The notes below the pieces were generated by a model. That model saw nothing but the letters and a program-made list of their open reading frames with translations, was not told the DNA's origin and did no database searches. Of a stretch of DNA of 64,000 nucleotides, positions 31,867 through 39,863 are shown piece by piece. Source of the stretch: Parafrankia elaeagni (GTDB taxonomy: Bacteria > Actinomycetota > Actinomycetes > Frankiales > Frankiaceae); the NCBI RefSeq assembly GCF_000374165.1, contig NZ_KB893670.1:32705-96704 (forward strand), written 5' to 3'. A program made the position numbers and the translations under genes. Every line of letters begins with the position of its first letter. The stretch's first letter is position 1.

Positions 31867-34800
31867 TCAGCCGGGGCTGCCGGTCGGCGCCGCCACCGGG
31901 CGGATCGCCGCCGGCACCGCGCCGACCGCCTGCTCGACGACACCACCCGTCCCGCGCACCGGCTCCGCCGGGGCCCCAGGGGTCCCCGGGCTCGCCGGAG
32001 CCGCTGTGACTGTCGGCGCCGGTGCCGCGGTGGGTTGCGCCGCCCCCGGCGAAGCCGGGGGCGGCGGGGTGGGCGGCGCAGCCGTGGGCGCCAGAGCGCG
32101 GAGCCGACCGAGCGCGTCCTGCAGGTCCCTCTGGGCCTCGCCGTAGGCGGTGAAGTCCGGCGGGGTCTTCGCCAGGGCCTCCTCGCCGGCCCGGTAGGCG
32201 GCGTCGGCGTCCTCGATGGCACTGGCCAGGTCGCCGCTCGACGGCGCGGACGGGGCGGGCGGGCCCGATCCGGATTCACCCTCGCCCTCGCCCTCCTCCT
32301 CGCTCTCGTCACCGGTGGTCGGGGCCGCCGAGGTCCCGGCGCCGGCCGCCGATGCTCCCGCCCCGGGGCCGAAGACGTCGTCCAGCGCGTCGGCCAGCGA
32401 GGAGCCGAAGCCGATCCGGTCCCCGAAGGCCACGGCCACCCCCTGCAGGGTCGGGTACCCCGTCGACCCGCGGGCCTGGACGTAGTAGGGCTCCACGTAC
32501 AGCAGGCCGCCTGCGACGGGCAGCGTCAGCAGGTTTCCCTCGATCGTCTGTGAGCCCGCACCACGCCACAGGGTGAGCCGGTTGGCGACGTCACCGTTGG
32601 ACTCGATGGCCCCCTGTACCTGCACCGGCCCGTTGATCGTGTCGCCGGGCGGCAGCTGGAGCAGGGTGAACCTGCCGTAGTTGTCCGGATCCATGGACAC
32701 CGCCATGTAGGCGGCGAGCTTGGACGACCGGGCCGAGATCAGCGGCGAGGTCAGGTTGTAGGACGGGGCGTCGCGCCCTGGCAGCTGGCTGTACACGTAG
32801 AACGGCGGCTGCGGCTCACCGGTGTCGTCCGGGGACTGCGACACGTTCCAGAAGTCCTCCTGGGAGTAGAAGTCCCGGGCGCTGTCCACGTGGTACTGGC
32901 CGATCAGGTCCCGCTGGACCTTGAACAGGTCCTCCGGGTAGCGCAGGTGCTCCATGAGGGAGGGCTTGATGTCCTTCTTCGGCTTGACGGTGTCCGGGAA
33001 GGCCTTCATCCAGGTCCGCAGCACCGGGTCCTGCTCGTCCCAGGCGTAGAGGGTGACCGTGCCGTTGTAGGCGTCCACCGTCGCCTTCACCGAGTTACGG
33101 ATGTAGTTGACCTGGTTCGGCGGCTGCTGGGTGCGGTTGCGGCTCTGGGTTGTCACCGCGTCCGCCGTGACGTCCCCGAACGTCCGCCGTGCGGAGTAGG
33201 GGTAGCCGTCCGAGGTGGTGTAGCCGTCGAGGATCCAGGTGACCCGGCCGTCGACCACCGCCGGGTACGGGTCGCCGTCGAGGGTGAGCCAGGGTGCCAC
33301 CTTGCTGACTCGCTCGCGCGGATTGCGCTCGTAGAGGATGCGCGAGTCGCCGGTGATGTCCTTGGAGAGCAGGACGTTCGCCTCGCCGAAGCGGAGCGCG
33401 AACAGCGCCCGCCGGAAGCTGGAGCCGATCGAGACGCCGCCGTCGCCGTCGTAGCTCGTCGTGAGCTGGGTGTCGTTCGGCCCGGGGCCGTCGATCTCCG
33501 CCTGGCGGGTGCCGACGATCGAGTACTCGGGCGACATCTCGCCGAAGTACACCCTGCTCTCGGTGACGTCCAGGTCGCCCGTCTCCGGGAGGTTGCGCTC
33601 GGTGAAGGCCGGCCGGCCCTCGTCGGCGGTGTTGGACGGCGCCGCGACGAAGCCCCGGCCGTGGGTGTAGGTCAGGTGCTCGTTGATCCAGTTCCGCTGG
33701 TCCTCCCCGAGCCCGCCCTGGTTGAGCTCGCGGACCGACACGACGTAGTCCCGAGTCGTGTTCCTCCCGTTGACCGTCGTGGTGTAACGGTCGACGTCCA
33801 GAGTCTGCGGGAAACCGTAGTAGCCGCGGATCTGCTGGAGCTGCTGGAACGTGCCCGACATCTTGCTCGGGTCGAGCAGCCGGATGTTCGGCACCGTTCC
33901 CTTGTCCGCCGCGATCTGTTCCGCGGTCGCGTCCGTCCGCGCCGAATAGGGCTCCGGTTTGACGTCCTGGATGCCGTAGGCCGATCTGGTAGCCGCGATG
34001 TTGCGGGTGATGTAGGGCTCCTCGCGGGAAGCCTCGTTCGGCTTCACCTGGAACTGCTGGACGATCGCCGGGTAGATGCCGCCGATGACGACCGAGGACA
34101 GCACGAGGATTCCGGCGCCGAGCAGCGGCAGCGTCCAGCCCCGCTGGAAGATGTTGTAGATGAACAGCACCGCGCAGGCCAGCGAGATGAACAGCAGGAT
34201 CAGCTTCGCCGGCAGCACGGCGTGCAGGTCGGTGTAGGACGCCCCCGTCGACACGCCGCGGGAGGAGAAGACCAGCCCGAACCGGTCCAGGTAGTAGGCC
34301 CAGGCCTTCAGCAGCGCGACCAGCCCGAGCAGCACCGAGACGTGCGCCTTCGCCGCCGGCGCGACCCGCTCCCCCGCCGACTGCAGCCGGATGCCCCCGA
34401 ACAGGTAGTGCGTGAGCACCGTGACCAGCAGGGAAAGCAGCACCGCGGTCAGCAGGAAGGCGAGCAGGAAACGCTGGAACGGGTAGCTGAAGGTGTAGTA
34501 GCTGATGTCGCGGCCGAACTGGGCGTCGACCTCACCGAAACGCTCGCTGTTGATCCACAGCAGCCACGTGCGCCACCGCCCGGACGCCGACAGCCCGGCG
34601 ACGAGGCCGAACAGTGCCGAGACGGCCAGCAGAACCGGCAGCATGAACGGCTCGATCGCCACCCGGTAGCGCTCGAGGTTCTGCTGCTCGGTCGACAGGG
34701 GACGGATCGGGGGGCGAAGCCTGTAGGCGAGTACTATGTTCGTTCCCACGGCAATCGCCATCACGGCACCGAAGAGAACGAACAGCAGTATTCGCGTGAA

Positions 34801-34968
34801 CACCACGGTCCTGAAGACGTTACTGAAGTCCACCGAACGGTAGAACAGAAGATCCGTGTAGAGACGGGTGTAGACGCCGACTCCCACGAGGATCAGGACC
34901 AGGACGCCCACCACCGGCACGAGCAGGCGTGTCCGTGTCAGCAGCGGTCTGCGACTGGTTCCTGCCAC
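31867..34968 (-). CDS. UPF0182 family membrane protein
   Basis: 1033-residue protein of the UPF0182 family, widespread in actinobacteria and of unknown function. The first 320 residues hold about seven hydrophobic segments (LLVPVVGVLVLILVGVGVYT, ILLFVLFGAVMAIAVG, FMLPVLLAVSALFGLVAGL and others), followed by a large extracytoplasmic domain of about 550 residues. The tail (about 890-1033) is Pro/Ala/Glu-rich and disordered. The GTG at 34968 follows GGAGGAG at good spacing. With the divergent PPA1309 gene and ylbL it forms a block also found in M. tuberculosis (recalled, Rv3193c-Rv3194c). Confidence 0.92.
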   Translation of the reverse strand: MAGTSRRPLLTRTRLLVPVVGVLVLILVGVGVYTRLYTDLLFYRSVDFSNVFRTVVFTRILLFVLFGAVMAIAVGTNIVLAYRLRPPIRPLSTEQQNLERYRVAIEPFMLPVLLAVSALFGLVAGLSASGRWRTWLLWINSERFGEVDAQFGRDISYYTFSYPFQRFLLAFLLTAVLLSLLVTVLTHYLFGGIRLQSAGERVAPAAKAHVSVLLGLVALLKAWAYYLDRFGLVFSSRGVSTGASYTDLHAVLPAKLILLFISLACAVLFIYNIFQRGWTLPLLGAGILVLSSVVIGGIYPAIVQQFQVKPNEASREEPYITRNIAATRSAYGIQDVKPEPYSARTDATAEQIAADKGTVPNIRLLDPSKMSGTFQQLQQIRGYYGFPQTLDVDRYTTTVNGRNTTRDYVVSVRELNQGGLGEDQRNWINEHLTYTHGRGFVAAPSNTADEGRPAFTERNLPETGDLDVTESRVYFGEMSPEYSIVGTRQAEIDGPGPNDTQLTTSYDGDGGVSIGSSFRRALFALRFGEANVLLSKDITGDSRILYERNPRERVSKVAPWLTLDGDPYPAVVDGRVTWILDGYTTSDGYPYSARRTFGDVTADAVTTQSRNRTQQPPNQVNYIRNSVKATVDAYNGTVTLYAWDEQDPVLRTWMKAFPDTVKPKKDIKPSLMEHLRYPEDLFKVQRDLIGQYHVDSARDFYSQEDFWNVSQSPDDTGEPQPPFYVYSQLPGRDAPSYNLTSPLISARSSKLAAYMAVSMDPDNYGRFTLLQLPPGDTINGPVQVQGAIESNGDVANRLTLWRGAGSQTIEGNLLTLPVAGGLLYVEPYYVQARGSTGYPTLQGVAVAFGDRIGFGSSLADALDDVFGPGAGASAAGAGTSAAPTTGDESEEEGEGEGESGSGPPAPSAPSSGDLASAIEDADAAYRAGEEALAKTPPDFTAYGEAQRDLQDALGRLRALAPTAAPPTPPPPASPGAAQPTAAPAPTVTAAPASPGTPGAPAEPVRGTGGVVEQAVGAVPAAIRPVAAPTGSPG

Positions 34969-35056
34969 TAGCTCCTCCGTCCGTTCCTGATGCGGCTGCC
35001 CGCCTTCAGGGCAACCTACGCCAGCCCTGTTCGGCTAGATCCGAGAGGATGGGTCG

Positions 35057-35563
35057 GTGACCACTCCGAGCATCACCGAGCTGACCTCCGTCGTCCTGGA
35101 GGTCGAACGACACGTCGCCGAGCTGGGGTGGGACCAGCCCAGTCAGGTGTACGCGCTGGCAGACACCTCCGAGCTGCTCATGCGCGAGCCTGGCCTGGCC
35201 CCCCATATCGGCGACGCCCCACCAGGTTCCCTAACGCCGGTGGAGCAGGAACCGCTCCCGGCCGGGCGGCTCGACGAAGTTCTGGCTGGCATCGGCTGGC
35301 CCCCCGAGGTCCTCGGCTGCGTCCTTGTCACCGAACTCGTCGTCCTGCCGCCAAGTGCCGAGGCGGAGGTCCCCTACGACGAGCACGACATCGAGCACTG
35401 GGCCGCCAACCATCCCGAGCGGCAGGACGTCCGGCTCGCGGTCGGGGTCACCCGGGCCGGCATGCACGCATCCTGCCTGCGGGTGCGCGGTGACGACGAG
35501 CTGGTCATCGACCCCGACCTCGCCGACAACCTGGTTGACGGGCTGCTGGAGACCTTCCGGTAG
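35057..35563 (+). CDS. PPA1309 family protein
   Basis: 168-residue soluble protein of the PPA1309 family, a conserved actinobacterial group without known function. The N-terminal ELTSVVLEVERHVAELGWDQPSQVYALADTSELL and the central TELVVLPP region match what I recall of the family; HDIEHWAANHPERQDVRLAVGVTRAG and the closing DDELVIDPDLADNLVDGLLETF complete it. GAGAGG lies about eight bases before the GTG start. The gene is divergent from UPF0182 (88-bp gap) and convergent with ylbL, the usual context. Confidence 0.85.
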   Translation: MTTPSITELTSVVLEVERHVAELGWDQPSQVYALADTSELLMREPGLAPHIGDAPPGSLTPVEQEPLPAGRLDEVLAGIGWPPEVLGCVLVTELVVLPPSAEAEVPYDEHDIEHWAANHPERQDVRLAVGVTRAGMHASCLRVRGDDELVIDPDLADNLVDGLLETFR

Positions 35564-35645
35564 ACCTCCGGGCCGGGGGCCCGGGTGCCTGCTCTGCGCG
35601 GCCTGGTGCCGTGACCGGCCGGGTTCGCCCCGGCCGGTCACGGCG

Positions 35646-36698
35646 CTAGCTCGCGTCGGCGGAGCAGGTGGGCACCGAGGTCGAGGCGGGATCCCCGCGC
35701 AGGGTCTCCAGCGCCTCGAGAGCACCTGACAGGCCTGTCACCTCGACGAGCCGCAGGTCGGTCTTCATCCGGACGGCATCGACGCAGTTCCCCTCGGGCA
35801 CGAGGAACACCGAGGCGCCCGCCTGCTCGGCTCCGAGGATCTTCTGCTGGATACCACCAATGGGCCCGACCTCACCGGTGCTGTCGATGGTCCCGGTACC
35901 GGCGATCGTCCTCCCACCGGTGAGCTCACCCGGGGTGAGCAGGTCGACGATGCCCAGCGCGAACATCAGGCCCGCGCTCGGGCCGCCGATGTCGGAGATC
36001 CGGATCCGAACGGTGAACGGGTAGGACCGCTTCTCGGTGGTGGTGACACCGATCATGGGACGACTGTCGTCGTCCGGGGCGGGCCTCGTTGTGATCCTCG
36101 CGGTGGCAGGCCGGTTGTCACGGCGGTAGGCGACCTCGACGACATCGCCGGGCTTCGCCGCGCCGACCCGCTCCCGCAGCCCGTCCTGGTCGGTGATCCT
36201 CGCCCCGCCGACCGCGGTGATGACGTCGCCGGACCGCAGCTGCCCGGCGGCCGGCGAGCCGGCCGGCACCTCGTGCACGACGACCTCCGTGCCCGTCGGT
36301 TCGATGCCGAGCTCGCTGAGTGCGGCGGCCGTCGCCTGGTCCTGGGAGTCGATCATGGCCTGGGTGTTCTCCTGCCGGATCTCCTCCTGGCTGGATCCCG
36401 GCGGGCGCACCAGCTCGCTCGGGACGACGGCCCGGTCGGAGGACACCCAGTCCCCGAGCGCGCCGAGCAGGTTGAGTCGCGGCGTCTCCTCGACGGTCGT
36501 CAGATCGAGGCTGCCCGAGGTCGGGTAGGTCTGGCGACCGTCGATCTCGATCAGCGGCGCCCCGTCGACCTTGCCGAGCGTGTCGGTGACCGGGCCCGGG
36601 GCGAACGTCACATAGGGCACCGGTAGCCACAGGCCGACGACGGCGAGGATCAGCGTCAGCACCGACGCAACGAGGAGTGTCTGCGCGCGGCGGCCCAT
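35646..36698 (-). CDS. YlbL-type PDZ / Lon-like S16 serine protease
   Basis: 350-residue membrane-anchored protease of the YlbL family. It has one N-terminal membrane helix (about 7-27), a PDZ domain (about 145-215; SGDVITAVGGARI), and an S16 Lon-like domain with the catalytic Ser in GGPSAGLMFALG and Lys in QQKILGAEQAGA. The active site would face outside the cytoplasm. In Bacillus YlbL degrades a cell-division inhibitor after DNA damage; a role here is not known. The ATG is set by a TAGACT box six bases upstream, so the mRNA is probably leaderless. Confidence 0.92.
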   Translation of the reverse strand: MGRRAQTLLVASVLTLILAVVGLWLPVPYVTFAPGPVTDTLGKVDGAPLIEIDGRQTYPTSGSLDLTTVEETPRLNLLGALGDWVSSDRAVVPSELVRPPGSSQEEIRQENTQAMIDSQDQATAAALSELGIEPTGTEVVVHEVPAGSPAAGQLRSGDVITAVGGARITDQDGLRERVGAAKPGDVVEVAYRRDNRPATARITTRPAPDDDSRPMIGVTTTEKRSYPFTVRIRISDIGGPSAGLMFALGIVDLLTPGELTGGRTIAGTGTIDSTGEVGPIGGIQQKILGAEQAGASVFLVPEGNCVDAVRMKTDLRLVEVTGLSGALEALETLRGDPASTSVPTCSADAS

Positions 36699-36704
36699 GC
36701 CCGC

Positions 36705-36710
36705 AGTCTA
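36705..36710 (-). promoter_or_regulatory. Leaderless -10 box (TAGACT) of the ylbL-type gene
   Basis: TAGACT on the - strand, six bases, then ATG at 36698. Confidence 0.55.
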
Positions 36711-36890
36711 CGTAGATCGCCGCCGAGCGCTCGTCCGAGCGCGTTCCAACGCCCGGGAGCCCCGACGTGCGGCCGGGCTCCACCGACGGGACCCTCTCAT
36801 GCCGGTGGGGCGGTGGCCCGCGTCGATCTCGCGGTGCCACCGCCCCACCGGGCGTGACTGGTGTGACCGGGTGACTGGTGTGACCGGGTG

Positions 36891-37190
36891 TCAGTGGTCT
36901 CCGGCCGCGTCGCCTTCGGCCGAGACCGCGGCGACGGCCTCGGCCGCCCGGGCATCCCCGGGACGTGCGGCCGGAACCGGGACGAGGGCGGGCAGGGTCG
37001 TCACTGACGGTGAAACCAGGGGAGTGGAGATCTCGTGGCCGGCTGAGATGGGGCGGGCGAGGGCAGCCATACTGCGGCGGTAACCCTCGACAGTGATCAT
37101 GGCTTCGGAGGTGCGGTCAGGGCGACTGCGCAGCGTGAACCAGGCCAGGGCCAGGAGCATCGTGGCAGGTGGGATCAGCAGGAACCACAT
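36891..37190 (-). CDS. Small single-pass membrane protein, unknown
   Basis: 99 residues. One N-terminal membrane helix (MWFLLIPPATMLLALAWFTL) is followed directly by a basic stop-transfer RSRPDR and a helical, Ala/Pro-rich cytoplasmic part with a MITVEGYRRSMAALARP segment that looks conserved. I recall similar short proteins near moaE in other actinobacteria but cannot name a family. The ATG at 37190 starts at the helix. It lies 60 bp downstream of moaE on the same strand and may be co-transcribed with it. Confidence 0.6.
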   Translation of the reverse strand: MWFLLIPPATMLLALAWFTLRSRPDRTSEAMITVEGYRRSMAALARPISAGHEISTPLVSPSVTTLPALVPVPAARPGDARAAEAVAAVSAEGDAAGDH

Positions 37191-37250
37191 GGCGGCCTCG
37201 ACGTCGAGACGGGGAAGGAAGATGACCTACATCTATCCTAGGTGCCCCAC

Positions 37251-37721
37251 TCAGCAGGCGCCTACCCATTCCGACGAGCCATCTGCGAATGCCTGACGCT
37301 TCCAGATCGGCACCTGTTCCTTCACATCGTCTATGAGACGCCGGCAGGCGTTCAGGGCCTCCGCCCGGTGCGCGGCACCTGCGGCCACGATGACGGCGAT
37401 GTCACCAATCGCCAGGCGCCCGGTGCGGTGCACCACAGCGATCGCGCGAACGCCCAGCTCAGCGGCCACCTCCTCGGCAACCCGGGCAAGCTCACGCGCC
37501 GCGTGGGGATGCGCGCTGTACTCCAGGTCGTCGACCGACCGCCCGTGGTCATGGTCCCGAACCGTGCCGATGAACAGCCCGATTCCCCCCACCTCCGGCA
37601 ACCGGACGGCAGCCAGACATTCATCCACGGACAGCGCGCTTTCCCTCATCTGCGCGAGAACCACGACACCGGGTGACACGCCGTCGACAACAGGCGCTCG
37701 ATCCGAGAAGGTCACATCCAC
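37251..37721 (-). CDS. moaE: Molybdopterin synthase catalytic subunit MoaE
   Basis: Large subunit of molybdopterin synthase, which transfers two sulfurs from MoaD to cyclic pyranopterin monophosphate. The 156-aa product shows GGIGLFIGTVRDHDHGRSVDDLEYSAH, VVHRTGRLAIGDIAVIVAAGAAHRAEALNACRRLIDDVKEQVPIWKRQ with the active-site Lys region, and the ending DGSSEWVGAC. No moaD is in the window. The GTG at 37721 is set by a TACCGT box six bases upstream, a leaderless arrangement. It is divergent from the metalloprotease gene. Confidence 0.94.
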   Translation of the reverse strand: MDVTFSDRAPVVDGVSPGVVVLAQMRESALSVDECLAAVRLPEVGGIGLFIGTVRDHDHGRSVDDLEYSAHPHAARELARVAEEVAAELGVRAIAVVHRTGRLAIGDIAVIVAAGAAHRAEALNACRRLIDDVKEQVPIWKRQAFADGSSEWVGAC

Positions 37722-37727
37722 CCCCCG

Positions 37728-37733
37728 ACGGTA
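37728..37733 (-). promoter_or_regulatory. Leaderless -10 box (TACCGT) of moaE
   Basis: TACCGT on the - strand, six bases, then GTG at 37721. Confidence 0.5.
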
Positions 37734-37776
37734 ACGCCCGGCCGACTCCGTTTCACCAGTCGGCCGGAAAACGCAC

Positions 37777-37782
37777 TACCGT
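37777..37782 (+). promoter_or_regulatory. Leaderless -10 box (TACCGT) of the mini-ORF / metalloprotease unit
   Basis: TACCGT, six bases, then the ATG of an 11-codon ORF at 37789. Confidence 0.5.
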
Positions 37783-37788
37783 GGGTTC

Positions 37789-37824
37789 ATGTCCCTACGG
37801 AACGACCACAGGCCCCAGCGATGA
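37789..37824 (+). CDS. Leaderless 11-aa leader peptide coupled to the metalloprotease gene
   Basis: Reading from the ATG at leaderless spacing from a TACCGT box gives MSLRNDHRPQR and a TGA. The TGA overlaps the ATG of the DUF2342 gene (ATGA, 4 bp). The main gene has no good Shine-Dalgarno sequence, so ribosomes finishing this mini-ORF probably restart on it. The alternative is chance, with the main start used directly. Confidence 0.5.
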   Translation: MSLRNDHRPQR

Positions 37825-39182
37825 GCGGCGGCTTCCCCTTCGGCTTCGGCCCCACGCCGGGTGGGGACCCGAATCGTCCCCCCGGCGGCGGCGGGGCACC
37901 GTTCTTCGCCGAGCTCGAGCGCCTGCTGTCGTGGCAGGGCGGGCCGGTCAACTGGGAGCTCGCCCGCCAGGTCGCGGTACGGACGCTCGGCAGCGACGAC
38001 CGCACGGTGAGCCCGGCCGAGGTGAGCGAGGTGGAGAACGCGCTGCGGATCGCGGACGTCTGGCTCGACCCGCTCACGGTGCTGCCCGCCGGCGCCACCA
38101 CGGCCGCCGCCTGGTCGCGTGAACAGTGGATCGAAGCCACCCTGCCGGTCTGGCGGACGCTGTGCGACCCCGTCGCGAGCAAGGTCGTCGAGGCCATGCG
38201 CACCGGGATCTCCTCCGGCCTCAGCCAGCTCGGCGGCGGCGACCTGCCGCCCGAGCTCGCGGGGGCGCTGCCGCCCGGCGTCGACCTCGGCCGGCTGATG
38301 GGTGCCGGCGGGCCGGTCATGCAGATGATGAACCAGGTCGGCGGAATGCTCTTCGGCGCGCAGGTGGGCCAGGCCATCGGCGGCCTCGCCTCCGAGGTGG
38401 TCAGCTCCACCGAGGTCGGCCTGCCGCTCGGCCCGCTGGGCACCGCCGCTCTGCTCCCGGCGAACGTGGCCGCCTTCGGGCAGGGTCTGGGCGTCACGGA
38501 CGACGAGGTCCGCATCTACCTCGCGCTGCGCGAGGCGGCGTCGAACCGGCTCTACGCGCACGTCCCCTGGCTACGGGCGCACGTGCTCGGCGCGGTCGAG
38601 GAGTACGCCCGCGGGATCGCCGTCGATCCCGAGGCGGTCGGCCGGGTGATGCGGATGATCGACCCCAGCGCGCTGATGAACCCGGAGCGGCTCACCGAGG
38701 CCCTCGGTGAGGATGTCTTCGCTGACGCCGACACCCCCGAGCAGAAGGCGGCGCTGGCCCGGCTGGAACTCATCCTGGCGCTGATCGAGGGCTGGGTGGA
38801 CCACGTTGCGGACACCGCGGCGCGCGAGCATCTGCCGTCCTCGGCGAAGCTGCGGGAGATGGTGCGCCGACGGCGTGCGGAAGGTGGCCCGGGCGAGCAG
38901 ATCTTCGCGACACTCGTCGGCCTCTCCCTGCGCCCACGCCGCCTGCGCGAGGCCGCGGCGCTGTGGGAGGCGCTGTACGACGCCCGCGGCCATGAGGGGC
39001 GGGACGCCCTGTGGGCCCACCCCGACCTGCTGCCGGGCGCGGATGATCTCGCGGACCCGGCCGCCTTCGTCACCGGCACCGGGGCGGGCGCGGATGTCGA
39101 CATCATCGCCGAAATCGAGAAACTCGACGGCGCGTCGCCAGGAGATGAAACACCGCCCAGTTCGGACGGTCCGAGTTCCTGA
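37821..39182 (+). CDS. Zinc-dependent metalloprotease-like protein (DUF2342)
   Basis: 453-residue DUF2342 protein, a zincin-like family sometimes called F420-biosynthesis-associated. The N-terminus SGGFPFGFGP and the Gly/Pro spacer match other actinobacterial members, which fixes the start. Then come FFAELERLLSW, MLFGAQVGQAIGGLASEVVSSTEVGLPLGP, the VRIYLALREAASNRLYAHVPWLRAHV core, and EGWVDHVAD. In the members I recall the core reads REAAHxRLFxHVPWL; here the first His is replaced (AASNR), so metal binding may be altered. Function is unknown. It belongs to the conserved ylbL / DUF2342 / ABC1 kinase / whiB7 / uvrD2 neighbourhood. Confidence 0.87.
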   Translation: MSGGFPFGFGPTPGGDPNRPPGGGGAPFFAELERLLSWQGGPVNWELARQVAVRTLGSDDRTVSPAEVSEVENALRIADVWLDPLTVLPAGATTAAAWSREQWIEATLPVWRTLCDPVASKVVEAMRTGISSGLSQLGGGDLPPELAGALPPGVDLGRLMGAGGPVMQMMNQVGGMLFGAQVGQAIGGLASEVVSSTEVGLPLGPLGTAALLPANVAAFGQGLGVTDDEVRIYLALREAASNRLYAHVPWLRAHVLGAVEEYARGIAVDPEAVGRVMRMIDPSALMNPERLTEALGEDVFADADTPEQKAALARLELILALIEGWVDHVADTAAREHLPSSAKLREMVRRRRAEGGPGEQIFATLVGLSLRPRRLREAAALWEALYDARGHEGRDALWAHPDLLPGADDLADPAAFVTGTGAGADVDIIAEIEKLDGASPGDETPPSSDGPSS

Positions 39183-39289
39183 CCAGTTACTTCCCGCCGT
39201 CGATACGGCTACGCGGGACACAAGAGGCCACACGAATTGACCGACACGGCGATTCGGTCGTAGCTTGACCACGCGGGCCCCCGGCATGC

Positions 39290-39324
39290 GTGGCGCCTCC
39301 GGAAGGGGAAGCCGGAGGCGCCAC
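39290..39324 (+). terminator. Terminator hairpin after the metalloprotease gene
   Basis: GTGGCGCCTCCGG pairs perfectly with CCGGAGGCGCCAC (13 bp) across a 9-nt loop, 107 bp after the stop. There is no T-run, as is common in high-GC actinobacteria. Confidence 0.6.
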
Positions 39325-39540
39325 GTTCACCCCGGGGGCTCGCCCGTACGTGATCTCCGGGTGGCAACCCTGCTCGGGGCGCCACCTCGCCCTCCTCGCG
39401 GCGGATATGCCCTGCTGGTGAGGGGTTGCTCGGTGTGCCGCCCGGCCTTCTCCCAGCCGGCGAGTCACTTCGATCATGTGGTTGCCCATTTGCCAGGTCG
39501 GCCCTGAAGGCGCGGCTCGCTGGTCGACGGCGTCTCGGCG

Positions 39541-39572
39541 CCCCGGCGCCCCGGCGCCCCGGCGCCCCGGCG
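39541..39572. repeat. 8-bp tandem repeat CCCCGGCG, four copies
   Basis: Four perfect copies of CCCCGGCG in intergenic DNA; unit length equals that of the CTGCCCGG array at 29460. Confidence 0.85.
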
Positions 39573-39863
39573 GACTGTGCTCGGGGCCAGTGCGCCCTGA
39601 CCGCGACGGGCAACGACGGGCAACGCAGCGAAATCCGTGGTGAAACCCAAACTTTCTGATCATGCGAGATAGATCGCATTTCTCCACCCGAATAGTCCCG
39701 ATAAACGGTGATGATTCGGGCGCTCTCCACCGGGCCGTCCGCGCGAATCCGCCTTGTCCACAGGTCCCGCCGACAGGCGCTGGTGCATTCCGATCTCATG
39801 TCATGGTGGACCGGTCTTCATCACCGCCGGTCGGTCTGGCTGGCAGACGCGAGGGAGGATCCC

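Larger units (their letters stand above)
39183..39863. other. Intergenic region before the ThiF-like gene
   Basis: 681 bp. It holds the hairpin at 39290-39324 and an 8-bp repeat array at 39541-39572. The 3' part (39640-39720) is A/T-rich for this DNA and probably carries the ThiF-gene promoter. No gene I can support. Confidence 0.5.

Noticed and set aside
32890-34971. A 693-codon open frame on + opposite UPF0182
   Set aside because: Antisense to a conserved membrane protein; composition is Arg/Val/Glu-rich with no motif.
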